Shown here piece by piece: positions 24,376 to 36,529 of a stretch of 64,000 bases of DNA. The stretch spans positions 434,001 through 498,000 of the forward strand of contig JAKOGI010000009.1 of the NCBI GenBank assembly GCA_029747015.1, in the 5' to 3' direction. The first letter of the stretch is position 1. Each line of letters starts with the position of its first letter. Under the pieces are notes generated by a model. The model made no database searches, had not been told where the DNA came from, and worked only from the letters and a program-made list of their open reading frames with translations. The position numbers were made by a program, and so were the translations under genes. This stretch comes from Carnegiea gigantea (taxonomy: Eukaryota; Streptophyta; Magnoliopsida; Caryophyllales; Cactaceae).

Positions 24376-26720
24376 TTACGTCCCACATGATACCAAACTA
24401 CTATATATCTTGCAAAATTCCAAGCAAGCACGACAACAGTCGCCATGATTTGTTAGTTCTAAATTCCTTATACTTGTTAGAGAAAACCTCATTAAGGGTA
24501 AGTTTTTTTGTTTAACGGCAATGATAGATGCCAACTTGTAGGAAAGTCCTTGAACGTCCTGCATCTATAGTCTCTAACTTCTCAAGACATAAAAAAATCT
24601 ATCTTGTCCATCCTTTATGTATCCAAGTTTTGGAGTCTCCTTAAGTACTCAAGCTTGAAAAATGACGAAGGTTTACTGGTCAATACCGCCTTTCTGTATG
24701 CATTTGACAACTAGATTACGAATTTGAAATGGATAGTGCGCTATGAGCCACCATAGGATGCATACCCTCCAATTTGCAATCCTTTAAATCTGACTTGAAT
24801 GTTAGTTAGCGGTACACTTCACTTGGATTTCACTAATCAATATCAGCTTATAAGGTGCTAACAGTTATAGAAAGGTTTTATATTTTTTAGTGTTGTGCTG
24901 CCAGTCATCTGACAATGGAATATGTAAAGCCCATCGTGTATGAGGTTTGGGCCATCAAAGGTGGCATCTAGCTCCTTTTATGTTGTTACCATAATCTGTA
25001 GCTTTTGCAAAGTCATGCTCAATTTTGTTACCTATCTTGACAACCAAGCACTTTGTCCACCCTACTTTATGCCACCACAAAATTTGTAAATTTTCCAAGT
25101 TACTTAGCCATAAGTCAACTGTATTTCAAGAGCATAAAACTAGCAAGAAGAGATGCCTAAGGAGGGTAAGCTTCCATAACACATTTGAAAACTTATTGTC
25201 CTGTTATCAGAGGTGATATTCTTGAAGTCTAAAGTTCATATGTTCCTTAACTTCCTAACTGATTTAGGAAGTAGAATGATATTTGTTCACATATAGGAAG
25301 ATACCTCAAATGAATTAAACCTATAATTTTACAAGGTTATGAGCTAGTGGAACTCTTGATATCTTAGATGTTTAACGCTGTTCACATCTTGAAGCTATTA
25401 AGTACAACATCCAAATTCAGCATCTCCTTGTTTGCATACGCAAAGTACAATATGCTAGATTGAGTCAGCAACATAAGTAATCTCATATGTGAGACATGCG
25501 TAGGAAGAGAGACATTGAAAAAGCAAGGAAAAAGACTACTGTGATCCTTAATCAGGTTTATTGAATATATATAATTAATGAAATTCTCAACCATGGGAAC
25601 AAATAGCTTTTTTGGCATTTAAAAACTCACTTAAATAAATTTCATATCCTACTATAAGTTTTTAATTAGGAATAACTTTAAAAAACGCACGATTCATCAT
25701 TCAATGTGGGAAGAGTAAGAGCCCACTATATGGTAAAGCTTATTGATTATCTGAATGAATTGCAGCCCTATGTACTAGATGATTATTTACCATGGCATTA
25801 GTTCCTCTATGTGCTACATTGTTACGTCTTTATTGTCATCTCTTCACAAGCAGTAACAAGCTTGTTACTTATTATCATTTGAGTCAAAGTGCCAGCCACA
25901 ATTTGATCATCTTTTGGAAATACTCATATAAAATGAAGGCAATATTTAAGATCATGAAATAGGTCATCACAACTCAAAGACAGACTATCTCGTACAATAT
26001 TAGACATCCATGAACCTGCAGTTTTGATAATTTTAATCATATAACTTAACTTACTTGTTGGCATTACATTTTCCTTTGTGCTCGAAAGTCCCGTCAATGC
26101 TACCATAGCCAAGGGAAGGTCATCACATTCTCTTACATATATTCTCAAAGCTTTTAACTTCGTAATCTCAGCAATGATCAAGAGTAATCTTGCTAAACAA
26201 TCCTTAATTAGAGGCTTAGCATCATGGATATACAGATCCTTTTACAGGTTTTCAAAATTTAAGACTTCTCGGTACAGTTGCCGGTGGTGATGATGTTTTT
26301 TGCTCCACCTCTTATTATTTGCTTGAGGAAGGGTAGAGAGTATTTCCTCCATAGCTTCTTTCCTTCACACATCATCTAGAACCATCAAGTATGACTTCTT
26401 TTTTGGGATATTGTCTTTCTTATCTACTAACTCTTCATTGCTTGATCTGGCGTTCAATTTGGTTGTCTCGTTAGATTCATCAACCTTCCTCAAGATTTCA
26501 CATAAGACGTGCCTAATCCTCCATTTTTGGGACATGCAAATCCAAACATAGCTCACTCATAAATATATGGATGATTATAGAGCTTCCTAAACATGGTGGT
26601 TTTACCAAAGTCACTATTCCTATCATGGAAATGATAATTATTCAATAATGTGCTTCATCCGTAAGTATCTTCATAGCTTTAACATGTCTTCCTGCAGCCC
26701 CATAATGTATTTTCCATCAT
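24376..26720 (-). pseudogene. NB-ARC/LRR resistance gene remnant, copy 1
   Basis: Minus-strand pieces in the order of a CC-type NLR. The P-loop piece reads SDFGKTTMFRKLYNHPYIYE (lysine and threonines encoded at 26,592-26,606); kinase 2 is SYLMVLDDV followed by a stop at 26,367-26,365; the GLPL region is ECDDLPLAMVALTGL; and a segment ends LSLSCDDLFHDLKYCL (26,181-25,924). LRR-type sequence follows (25,618 downward), including FFNVSLPTHVSHMRLLMLL. NLRs detect pathogen effectors; this copy cannot, because the frame is broken beside the P-loop and at DDV. The DDVW motif has lost its Trp to TGA. No coiled-coil start region was recognised. Confidence 0.85.
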
Positions 26721-27049
26721 CAACATAAGGATAACTTTGTGGTTTTTCCTAGAAACTTTCACCTGAAACAATGGTTCTTCTTAATTTATAAGCATTTAAT
26801 TAGTGTATTATCCTCTTTACACTATTTTAGGAGTCCTTTATCTATTTTCCTACTTGATCGATATAAGGAGCACTTTGCATGGATCATGCAAACTTCATAA
26901 ATCATTGCCTATAACCCTACCAATTGGTTTTGCATCAACTTTAAGGATATAAGGGTTACAACATCCTCAGCATCATAAGGGAGCTTTCTTATTTGGATTG
27001 TTAAAAATAAACTTTTCTTGTTTGTTACTTCGCATCAACGTCTCAGAGA

Positions 27050-28440
27050 TACTATTGTGCTATACCTTTGTTTTCATCATTTTCTTCCCTTGATCCGTTC
27101 CCATTCCTTAGTTTTTATGATCGAATTTATATAAGGTTTGAGATATTTTGCACCTTTTTTCCTCATGTTCACTTACCTTGGGTTAAGTTCTTGATTTGTT
27201 AATGTTTTAGCCTTGATGTAGGAAATTAAGGATGATCTTGGTGAATTGTGCTTAGCAAGACAAGGTGGACAAGTCGAGGAACAAGAAAGGAAATGTCAAG
27301 ATGGGCAATTGTGCTAAATGGCATGGTCTTGCCAGTAATAAGTTGAAGCATTAACATGAGTGGTCGTATTATATGACACGACTATGATAGAAAGCCCGCA
27401 AGATTTAAGGTTACAAGAGGTGGCACGATATGTTGTGCTGAAGAGCATGACCATGCTAACCAAACCAGATTTTTGAAAATTGAGGTGACACGACATGCCT
27501 TGTCATACTTGTTTTCAGTTGGCTCTATTTCATTTAAATACAATGCTTTGGGATTGTTTTAGAATAAGTTTCTACATTATAAAACTTTATATTTAGAGAG
27601 TTATTTTCAGGATTTTGTGCTTAGTCTGGATTTGAAGATTGTTCCTTAGTTTGATTTGAAGATTTATACTCTTTTAATAATTCAGTTCATAAGTTTGTTT
27701 TCTAAATCTTTTTCTTAGTTTCTTTTATTGCAATTCTTTAGTAGTTGCTAATATGATGCTTTACGTTGACTATGTTGTGATTTCCACTATATTCAGTGGC
27801 TAAATCTCCTAACTTGGAATGTGATTAACCCATTCATACTTAGCTGATCATGAATTCACCCTAAATGTTACTTGTTCCATGTTTGTGTTATTGAATTTTA
27901 CTTTGCTTACCACATGATACTTGTGAATTGCTCGAAAGAGTGTTCATATTATTTTTATTTGGATATGGGGGAGCATTGAAAGGTGAAGCGTTTATCTAGC
28001 GTGACTTAGTAGAGGTTACAATTTTGATACGTAAAATCTAACTGCGATTTAAGATTTTGGATCTTGTAATGTTTTGACTTTTTCATGAAAACACGCAACT
28101 ATAGTTTTAGAATTAGTCTTCGATCCTTGAAAGATGGAGCTTATGACCTTCATTGATAATGTATTCATACATGTTACATAGTTGAGTGAGTTTGATAGGG
28201 TTACTGATTGATTGACTAGCATTATTGTGTTGTTAATTTTAACAAAATTGATCCTATCATCTTATTTCTTATTCATATTTTTAGTTGTTACTCACATCCT
28301 TAGTTATTAGTTAAATTTCTACATCTGATTTTACTAGCTTGAGTAGTTTAGTTAGCTCTGGTAATTGAAAGCAAGTCCCTCTTGGGATCGACCCATACTT
28401 GTCAATTGCTAATTATAGATAAATCATGCATTTATCGACT
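27050..28440 (+). repeat. LTR-like repeat X, copy 1
   Basis: Part of block A. Shares with 39,050-40,372 and 48,300-49,495 ordered segments such as CGAAAGAGTGTTCAT, TAGCGTGACTTAGTAGA, GGTAATTGAAAGCAAGT and a final GATCGACCCATACTTG. I associate this ending with the right end of Ty3/gypsy LTRs. No internal coding region lies beside it, so it may be a solo LTR or fragment. Boundaries are approximate. Confidence 0.5.
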
Positions 28441-29659
28441 CATAGCAATGATTATGTCCAATTATGGTACCACTAGACCCTTAATAACACTACATGATGA
28501 TCATCTCCATCAGTGCTCATATTGATGCATCATCAATATGACGTATGTGGCCCCAACTATTAAAGTTATGCCAATAACCTAAGTATAGAGCCTACTAATT
28601 CAATTTGAACCTAGTAAGGGGAAGTGGTTCAAAAAAAAAAAAGTAAAGGAAATGAAAGAAATTAACAATTGCCTACAACTCTTTGCTTCTTAATGCCTAA
28701 ATCTTTGACCCTCCCCCCTTTTGAACAATATTAGTTCACTTTGTCATTGTGTTTTTAGCTACGATCAATCCATAATTCTTAAGGAATTTACTACTTTGGC
28801 AATATAGAAAGCAATCAACCAGGGATAAATCATCAGTTTGAAACATTCCTCTTCCTCCCTTGTGTAACGCCCCAAAATTTTTGTTACTTATTTTAAATTA
28901 TGTGCAATATGTAAATTATATGTATATTATATGCATTTTATTGTAGGCACATGTGTGTGCTGTACGTTATTGTTATTATTATGTTGTTGGAAGTGGTTAG
29001 AAGATGTTACTTATTTAGTAGTAATTATGCAAAAAAAAAAAAAAAGAAGAAGAAAGAGTTGGAAAAAGGGGTAAAAATAGGTGGCTTGACCCAAAATAAA
29101 AAAAAGAAAACACAAAAAGGGGGGAGGGTTTAATTCCAACGTGATAAGAAAAGAAGAGGGGAAGGGTTCTCTATTTGTTTTACACACAAAACACATACAT
29201 ACCACTCAAACCCACGCATGGAGAGAGGAGAGGAAAGAGGAGAAGAAGAAGAAGAAGAAGACGAAGAAGAGAAGAAGTTTGGGTTTTGATTTTGATTTCA
29301 AGTTAAGATGAGTAATCTTTGCTCTGTCTCAATCTAAAATTGATTACGGCAAGATGAATTTGATTGTTTATGCTTAAGTTTGATCAATCAATTAAGAATT
29401 GAAACTTTAAATTTGATGTTTTAAAGTTTAGTATATTAGAACCCTAATTTTATTTGTTAGAAACCCACAACCAAAATTTTCATGGTAATTTGTGATTTTA
29501 AGGTTATGTAAATATTGTGAATTGATGGTTATGTTATAAATTTATCCAAATGCATGCTAAACTAAGGATTTTTGGATTGATTATTTATATTGGATGAACA
29601 AGAGAATGGAAAAATAGAGGTTGAATTTTTGGATTTTGCACACAGCCTGCCGCTATATT

Positions 29660-30300
29660 TGTGAATTATTGGGTTTGGCAAAAATTTTGAAATTTTTTTT
29701 GTAGGTGACTCATGATATTAGGCAATTTTTTGTAAATTTTCGTGAATTTTTGATATGTAGTTTGGAAGGTATGAATTTCTGATTGAAGCTACCCTGTTAT
29801 GTGGTGTGAAAATTCAGGTGATGTTTGAATTACTGTGAGTTATTGAGTTGGAGAAAAATTATGAAAATTTTACTATAGAATATATATATTATTAGATAAG
29901 TTTAGGTAAATTTTCATGAATTTTGGATGTTTAATTCATGAGTTATGAATTTTTGATTAGAACTATTACATTTTAGTGTCAATTTTGGTTGTTGTTCGAA
30001 TTTTCTGGCAATTATTTGCGTGGCCTAAATTTCTGAAAATTTTAATATAGGTTCTCTATGATGCTTGTAACTTTTATAGAAATTTTCATGAATTCTAGGA
30101 GTGTGCTTCATGAGTTATGGATTTTTGATTGCAACTGTTCTGTTTCAACATATAACTTCGGGTGTTGTTTCAATTTTTGTGGAGGGTTGGCTTATTGGAA
30201 AATTTTGAAAATTATATGGTATATTCTTCTTGATATTTGGTATTTTTATACAGAGTTTCGTGAATTTTGGATATGAGATCTTTGCATTATGAATTTATGA
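29660..30300 (+). repeat. Degenerate repeats of about 160 bp in the LTR
   Basis: About four imperfect units, each with AAAATTTT-type, AAATTTTCATGAATTT-type and GTTATGAATTTTTGAT-type segments in the same order. Related units occur in the second solo LTR near 42,680-43,130, supporting common lineage. Confidence 0.6.
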
Positions 30301-31447
30301 GTAAATTGACATATTTAGTGTAATTACGGGTTGTTTGTATGTATAAGTTAAATAGTCATTACGTTTGTGATGATTTCACGCATTATAATAGTAAACTGTG
30401 GTTATGATTTATTGGAAACTTGTGAAAGGTATTTTGAGTGGAATTATGCTTTGTTTTGATTATGTTTTTGCTAAAATTGTGGAATTGAATTTCTTTGAAA
30501 ATAAAAATATGATTATATGATTTCATTAAGTTATGTTTTTGGAAAAAGAGGTTCGTGTCTTGTCTGAGGTTATTATAGAGCTTTCTAGAGCTATGGCCAT
30601 AGAAGTAGTTGTCTTTGTGTTTGGAACTATGTGAGTCGTTGGTTGGTACCTTGAGTGGGCACTGCCCGGTCCGCCAAGTGGCTCTTCAGTTTGTGTTATG
30701 CGGGAGCTGTATGGGTCCCTGGTGCTCCAAGATGTGAATGTGACTCATCAGTTTGTGATTTGAGGACCTCTACATATTTTAGAGCGTTGGGTGCCTGGTT
30801 GGTACCATATGAATGAGTTGCGGCTGGTCCACCATTGGTTGGTATCATATGACTGAGCCGTAACTGGACCACCATGATGTGTTTGTCACCCCTGTGTTGT
30901 GATGGTTTCTTGTGTGAGTCATGAATTGATTTTTCCTAAACTAAAAAGGCTTGCATTCAGTCAAGAATATGTGATATGTTATGAAATTGGTTTTGGCATT
31001 GGATTTGAACTTTGGATATGTTATGAAATTGGTTTTGGCTTCGATTTTGATTTGGACTTGGTTTTAGATTTGAAGAATTATTCAGGATATTGTGATCGAT
31101 TTGAACTATATGTGTGATCGATAAATATGTTTAAAGAAATATATTATGTGTTTAAAGCACGTATGAATGGAATATGCTTCATGTATGCGTTAAGTATGGT
31201 TACGAGTGGGTCATTAGCATGATTTAGCAGGCTTTGCTTTCTTTTGGACTTCAATAAGGATTAGGAGTCCAAAGGACATGGCTAGTATGGGACAACCATG
31301 GCTAGTTTAGTGAATAGACTAACAACAGAGTTTGTTCAGAGACTTAAGTGAAAACGAGAATCCTTGAAACGTACCTGGTATGAGACATGTACGACTAAGT
31401 TAGTCTAATTGCCTGCCTCATAACAAATATGTGTGTATGTTTGTAAA

Positions 31448-32443
31448 GTTTGGGAACATGTTGGATACGAAAGATATGAGTTGATTTCGATTTTTGGAGC
31501 ATAAGCATGTTCTTGTATCGCCTTCTATATGCTATATGATATATTTCATCTATATGTTATAAGATACGTGTACTGTGTGATTATGTATTAACCGGTTAAT
31601 GTGCAAAGTGTAATAATGGGGAAAGTAAGGGTTATTCATTGGGCTCGAGGAGCTCATGACTTCGCCATTTTTTAGGTTTTTGTAAGTTAAAGGAAGCCAC
31701 AGGAGCATACACGGGGCTAGGATAAGATACACACTTTGGAGAGCTAAGTTGAGGATGCATACCTCGTTTATGCTATGTTGTGGATTGGGTTTCATAAGTA
31801 CAAGCACGAATGTATTTTTGGGATGGCACATATATAAGAATATTATTGATATAGTTTATGTATGTAAATGCATGTATTAGAATAACTCTTCCCAAACTTT
31901 AGTAAGATTTCAATAAGAACTTCCGCTGCGCTCGCCTATTAATAGGTTTGGGAACATGTTGGATATGAAAGATATGAGTTTATTTCGATTTTTGGAGCAT
32001 AAGCATGTTCTCGTATCGTCTTCTATATGCTATATGATATATTTTGTCTATATGTTATAAGATACGTGTACTGTGTGATTATGTGTTAACCGGTTAATGT
32101 GCAAAGTGTAATAATGGGAAAAGTAAGGGTTATTCATTGGGCTCGAGGAGCTCATGACGTCACCATTTTTTAGGTTTTTGTAAGTTAAAGGAAGCCACAG
32201 GAGCATACACGGGGCTAGGATAAGATACGCACTTTGGAGAGCTAAGTTGAGGATGCATACCTCGTTTATGCTATGTTGTGGATTGGGTTTCATAAGTACA
32301 AGCATGAATGTATTTTTAGGATGGCACATATATAAGAATATTATTGATATAATTTATGTATGTAAATGCATGTATTAGAATAACTCTACCCAAACTTTAG
32401 TAAGATTTCAATAAGAACTTCCGTTGCGCTCGCCTATTAATAG
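31448..32443 (+). repeat. 498-bp tandem duplication within the LTR
   Basis: Two head-to-tail copies (31,448-31,945 and 31,946-32,443). By eye they differ at roughly fifteen positions, most of them C/T or G/A changes, as expected from decay of methylated cytosines. Matching 93-codon open frames on the minus strand of each copy arise from the duplication and show no protein motifs. Confidence 0.9.
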
Positions 32444-35400
32444 GTTAATCAAGTCTAAGAAATTTAGAGAGCCTTGTGGATGTTCCTAATCGGGCATCCA
32501 TAGTAGTGACGCATCCACCCCCTTCGGGTGGGGCGTTACACCTTGTCCTCAAAATCAAAAGGAGCAGGGATGAAAAGGAGACTCAGGAGAAGCTAACATT
32601 TAAATCAATCGAAAGTAAAGAGCTAGAGTGCAGGAAATGCTATGCATATCAAAATTGTTACAATCCCAAAAAAGGGAAAAAATACAATAATAAACCTAGA
32701 CATATATGTTTACACTAATGTGATATTTTGTTGGATGCAATGTAGTGATAATGCAATGTAATCAACTTTGCAATGCAATCGTGATTAATTAGTTTTGGGT
32801 AATCATAAGTACAAAATAGTTCTCTTATTGCAATACTCTTATACAACTAAATAAGGCAATGAAAACACAATTATAAATTTATTTGCATTACAAGTTTGAT
32901 TACCATTCACAAAAAGAAGCTGATGAGAGATGATAGAGGTCCAAGTGAGTAACTATTTTGAAAGCCCCCATCATTGGTGTAAGCCAACAGTAAAAGGCAA
33001 ATGGAAAAGATCTAAAATGTAAGATACTTGATAAAGCATGCCACTATGATGCCAAACTTTAAGAGTAAAAGGATCTTAACAAATAAGTGAAACTCTAATT
33101 GAAAACTACTTAATGACAGTTAATTTTTGCCAACTACATAACTAATTAGTAATAACTGGAATAACTTAGCGGCTGTTTATCTAAAAAGTCATAATAGAAT
33201 GGAACCAAGAATGAAGCCAATAGGTATCTGGGATGGGGATGATATCTAATTCCTATATTATTAGTTTGGTTTTGCATAAGAACAAGTAGAGAGCAATATG
33301 TGCACTTGAGTTCATACATTAAGGCTTAAGTAATATCACATATATATCATGCCAAATAATAAGTCATGAAACAAATGTTAAGTATGGGGGATTAGCGATT
33401 TCATTTCCATATCTATAGTGAAAAAAAATAGTAACCAAGTGACCTGTTTCTAGCGTATATAATGCATACTAAGACCATCAATTTTTCAATGTGGGACAAA
33501 CTTTATTTCATAACTCCAACACGTGATGCAATAATTTTTAAAGTCGATAGGACCAATATTTTGAGGTTAATAAAGCTTGCTCATCATGCTGTAATTTATC
33601 CTTGTAGTTAAAAGCTCAACCCCTAGGATCAACAAGGATACCCTTGGCGTTTGATAGTTTGATGACGACTCTAACATAATTTGACTCAATAAGTTAATCT
33701 CATCAACACTTCATTGGATGATTTCACATATCAAAACTCAAATTGATTCATTCTCTTGGCTTGTTAATTTTGTTATCCAATGCATGTACTTATGAATGAA
33801 ATTCATTAGCTTATTAAGAACCAATGTATTCTAATAGAGTTGGTTCTGACAGCACAATCACAAAAGCAGTTTCTATGACTTCTTGAGAGTTTGCTTGGGT
33901 TGAATTTTTACAAAAGGTGAAACTTCGCCGTTGATAACTATGGTGATCCCACTACTAATGTTGCATCCATCATTGCTGCAAAGAAAATAAATTACCATCC
34001 ATATTTGTAGAAAATATATGGAGGCCAAGGGTTATTTATATCAAATTTTTTCATGTTCTAATTCTAGGTTGATTGCGAGCCCACAGTTAAGTAGCTCGTA
34101 TATACACACTTTAAAGTTAATCTCATCTCTACACACTTGCTTTGAGAGAAGAGGGGGGTTTGTTGTAATTAATCACCATTTTTTTCACCTGCTATGTCAG
34201 TATGCTTTGTTTTTTTCCATCCCAATTGTCATTAGACAATTTGTTTACTATCTCAGGGGTTGGTGGATTTGGTGTGATAATTTTTCTTTTTTATGGAGAA
34301 CATCCCATAAGGAGGCACTGAGGCATGCTTTTCAGCATCAATGATGGGTAGAGGGGTGGTGGTGGGAACGACGATAGGAGAGGACATAGCAGGTAAAGAG
34401 TTAATACTATAGGCAAGATAAGATGGTTGGTGGTCAGTATTTAGCTCACAATCGAATAATCGAATGGTCTCACTTTAATGGCTGTGAAGGTAGAGCTATA
34501 GAGGTGTAAATAAGTTCTTTTTTTCCAACAGAATAGTAACATAAAATCAAATGACAAGCCGTACATTTTTGCATCTGGGGCTAGAAATCATTGACCAGCC
34601 ACAAGTATAAATAGAAAGTGAGTTAAAGTACGTGTAATACTACGACAACAACTATGAACTAAATACGTTAACTAGCCTTGAAGCATATATAATATATCAC
34701 TACCATCAATCGTCGAGATCTTGTTAGCGATCACCATGTTATCACAAGGGCTTCAATTCCAACGCAACTTAAACTTGGGTAAGGTGATCATAGAAGCTTG
34801 AAGCTTGTAAACTCTTTAATAATATGTCGATGATGAGTATTTCTTTTAAAAGAGTCGAATGGGTGAGATTCATCTTTATAGGTGTTCCATTTTTTGAGTT
34901 GATGAATTGGTTCATAACAAGACAAATAATCATTTCCACCATTTTGTCTAATCAAAAGATTAACAGCAGTCTAAAGCGCCTTCATAGGAAAAGTAACCAT
35001 AATGCCAACGATATCATGAAAGGTTAAAAGGGAATGGAACCACGGGATGAGCAAAGTTAAACTGCTATGAATGATACATCCATATCTGCCTCAAGAGGAG
35101 AGATATGTAAGGGAAGCAAGGAGCCATCACCCATAATGATTTATGATACAAATAAGGAGGTTGTAGGCGTGAAAGAGGAAAGAGGAACTTAAGAGGTGGA
35201 ATATTCAACAATGGCCAAAGCCAAAGAGTTGTTTGAAGTATATAACAAAGAACTTACTAAGCATGTGCAACAAAATCTTGATATTCTCAACATCAAAATT
35301 TCTATAACTAGTATTCGATCTCAACCACCTTCTACATAGAATAACAAGAATAATCAAAAGGATGATTGGGAGGAGTCTCCTTCTTAGACTATGATTGAAA

Positions 35401-36529
35401 TTGATTTGGCTAGTTAAGTTGCCAGGCATCTATGATTAAGGAGAGTTTACAAGAGCAATCATAGCTAATGTCTAGATTATCATTTTATTAGGTTGCATAT
35501 CCCTTATAAGTCATGTATTTTCCTCTATACTACAATGCATTAACAAGAAGATAATTTTTGCATATGGTTTAAGCTTACTATATATCAATTGTTATAGAAC
35601 TACCCATGATGGTAGGATCCAAAAAGTTCTGATTCCTGTCATTTTTCAGAAACTACAATTGGTGCTCCGACCATTCGATGTTTTATTGTTTTTTTTTTAA
35701 ATCAGTAACCTTTCAACAATGCATGTGGCGAACAGTTTTTTTAAAAAACCATTCCACAGTTTGCCGAAAGATATTTGTTGTCCTATAATTGGATCTTAAA
35801 GTTATATTTTTAAATGTCAATAATACTTTCATGCTTAAACAATACAAGCATAGAGTTGATGCTACTTTACTATAATATCAATGATGCTGATAATGACAAT
35901 GGTTTGTAGGTACAGATAAGTCCACCCAAAAAAGCAAGTATACGTATGCTGAGGGACGATATGATAATCATGCACAATTTTTCCCCTAAATCAATTTAAG
36001 TGATAATTTATAACTTATTTTCCAATACATTATGTGTTACAACTTTTGCTAATGTATGTATTAAATGTGATTACAACAAAGATGTTATCACTATATTATA
36101 ATACATGCAATAACAATCACCTAGTCGACGATATTAAAAATAATTAAATTATGATCAAATGAATAAACCCCACATGTCAATACACCATGAAGTTACTCAA
36201 AATTAGTGATCTATTTGTTTACCTCGCACCTAATACCGAGCTACTGTATATGTTAGAAATTTCCAAGCAAGGATGACAACAGTTACCATGATTTGTTAGT
36301 TCTAAATTCCTTGGACTTGTTTGAGAAAACCTCATTAACGGTAGGATTTTTTGTTTGAGGGCAATGATAGATGCCAATTTTTAGGAAAGTTCTTGAACGT
36401 CCCACATCTAATAATCTCTACCTTCTCAAGGCATAAAAAAATCTATCTACTCTATCCTTTATGTATTCAAGTTTTGAAGTCTCCTTAGGTACTCAAGCTT
36501 GAGAAATGAAAAAGGTTTACAGGTCAATA

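Larger units (their letters stand above)
23621..28440. repeat. Duplicated block A, copy 1
   Basis: Aligns over its whole length, by eye, with 35,464-40,372. The copies share long runs such as TAAGTCATAT/TAAGTCATGT near the left edge, the whole dead NLR gene, and an LTR-like segment at the right end. Divergence is moderate, with many substitutions and small indels, so the duplication is not recent. Each copy is followed by related sequence (block B), though the second is interrupted. Confidence 0.8.
28863..32540 (+). mobile_element. Solo LTR, 3.7 kb, Tekay/Del-like
   Basis: Starts TGTAACGCCCC and ends GGGGCGTTACA, an 11-base inverted repeat with the TG..CA ends of an LTR. CCTTG flanks it on both sides (28,858-28,862 and 32,541-32,545), the 5-bp target duplication of integrase-mediated insertion. 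There is no gag-pol inside, which fits a solo LTR left by recombination between the two LTRs of a full element. Its length suits the Tekay/Del lineage, known for long LTRs. Features inside are a GA-rich stretch (29,220-29,275), degenerate repeats (29,660-30,300) and a 498-bp tandem duplication. The strand is inferred from resemblance of the start to known LTR starts. Confidence 0.82.
28441..35463. repeat. Duplicated block B, copy 1 (interrupted by solo LTR)
   Basis: Segments at 28,441-28,645, 33,050-33,560, 34,260-34,600 and 35,270-35,463 recur in the same order at 46,558-48,050. The solo LTR at 28,863-32,540 splits this copy. Outside the LTR I see no gene: the open frames are short and without motifs. 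The remainder (32,541-33,049, 33,560-34,260, 34,600-35,270) is unassigned AT-rich DNA. Confidence 0.7.

Noticed and set aside
31550..32329. Two matching 93-codon frames on the minus strand suggesting a duplicated gene
   Set aside because: They lie in the 498-bp tandem duplication of a non-coding LTR; the repeat alone explains their similarity, and no protein motif is present.
28863..32540. A DNA transposon with 11-base inverted ends
   Set aside because: The TG..CA ends, 5-bp duplication, length and lack of transposase fit a solo LTR better.
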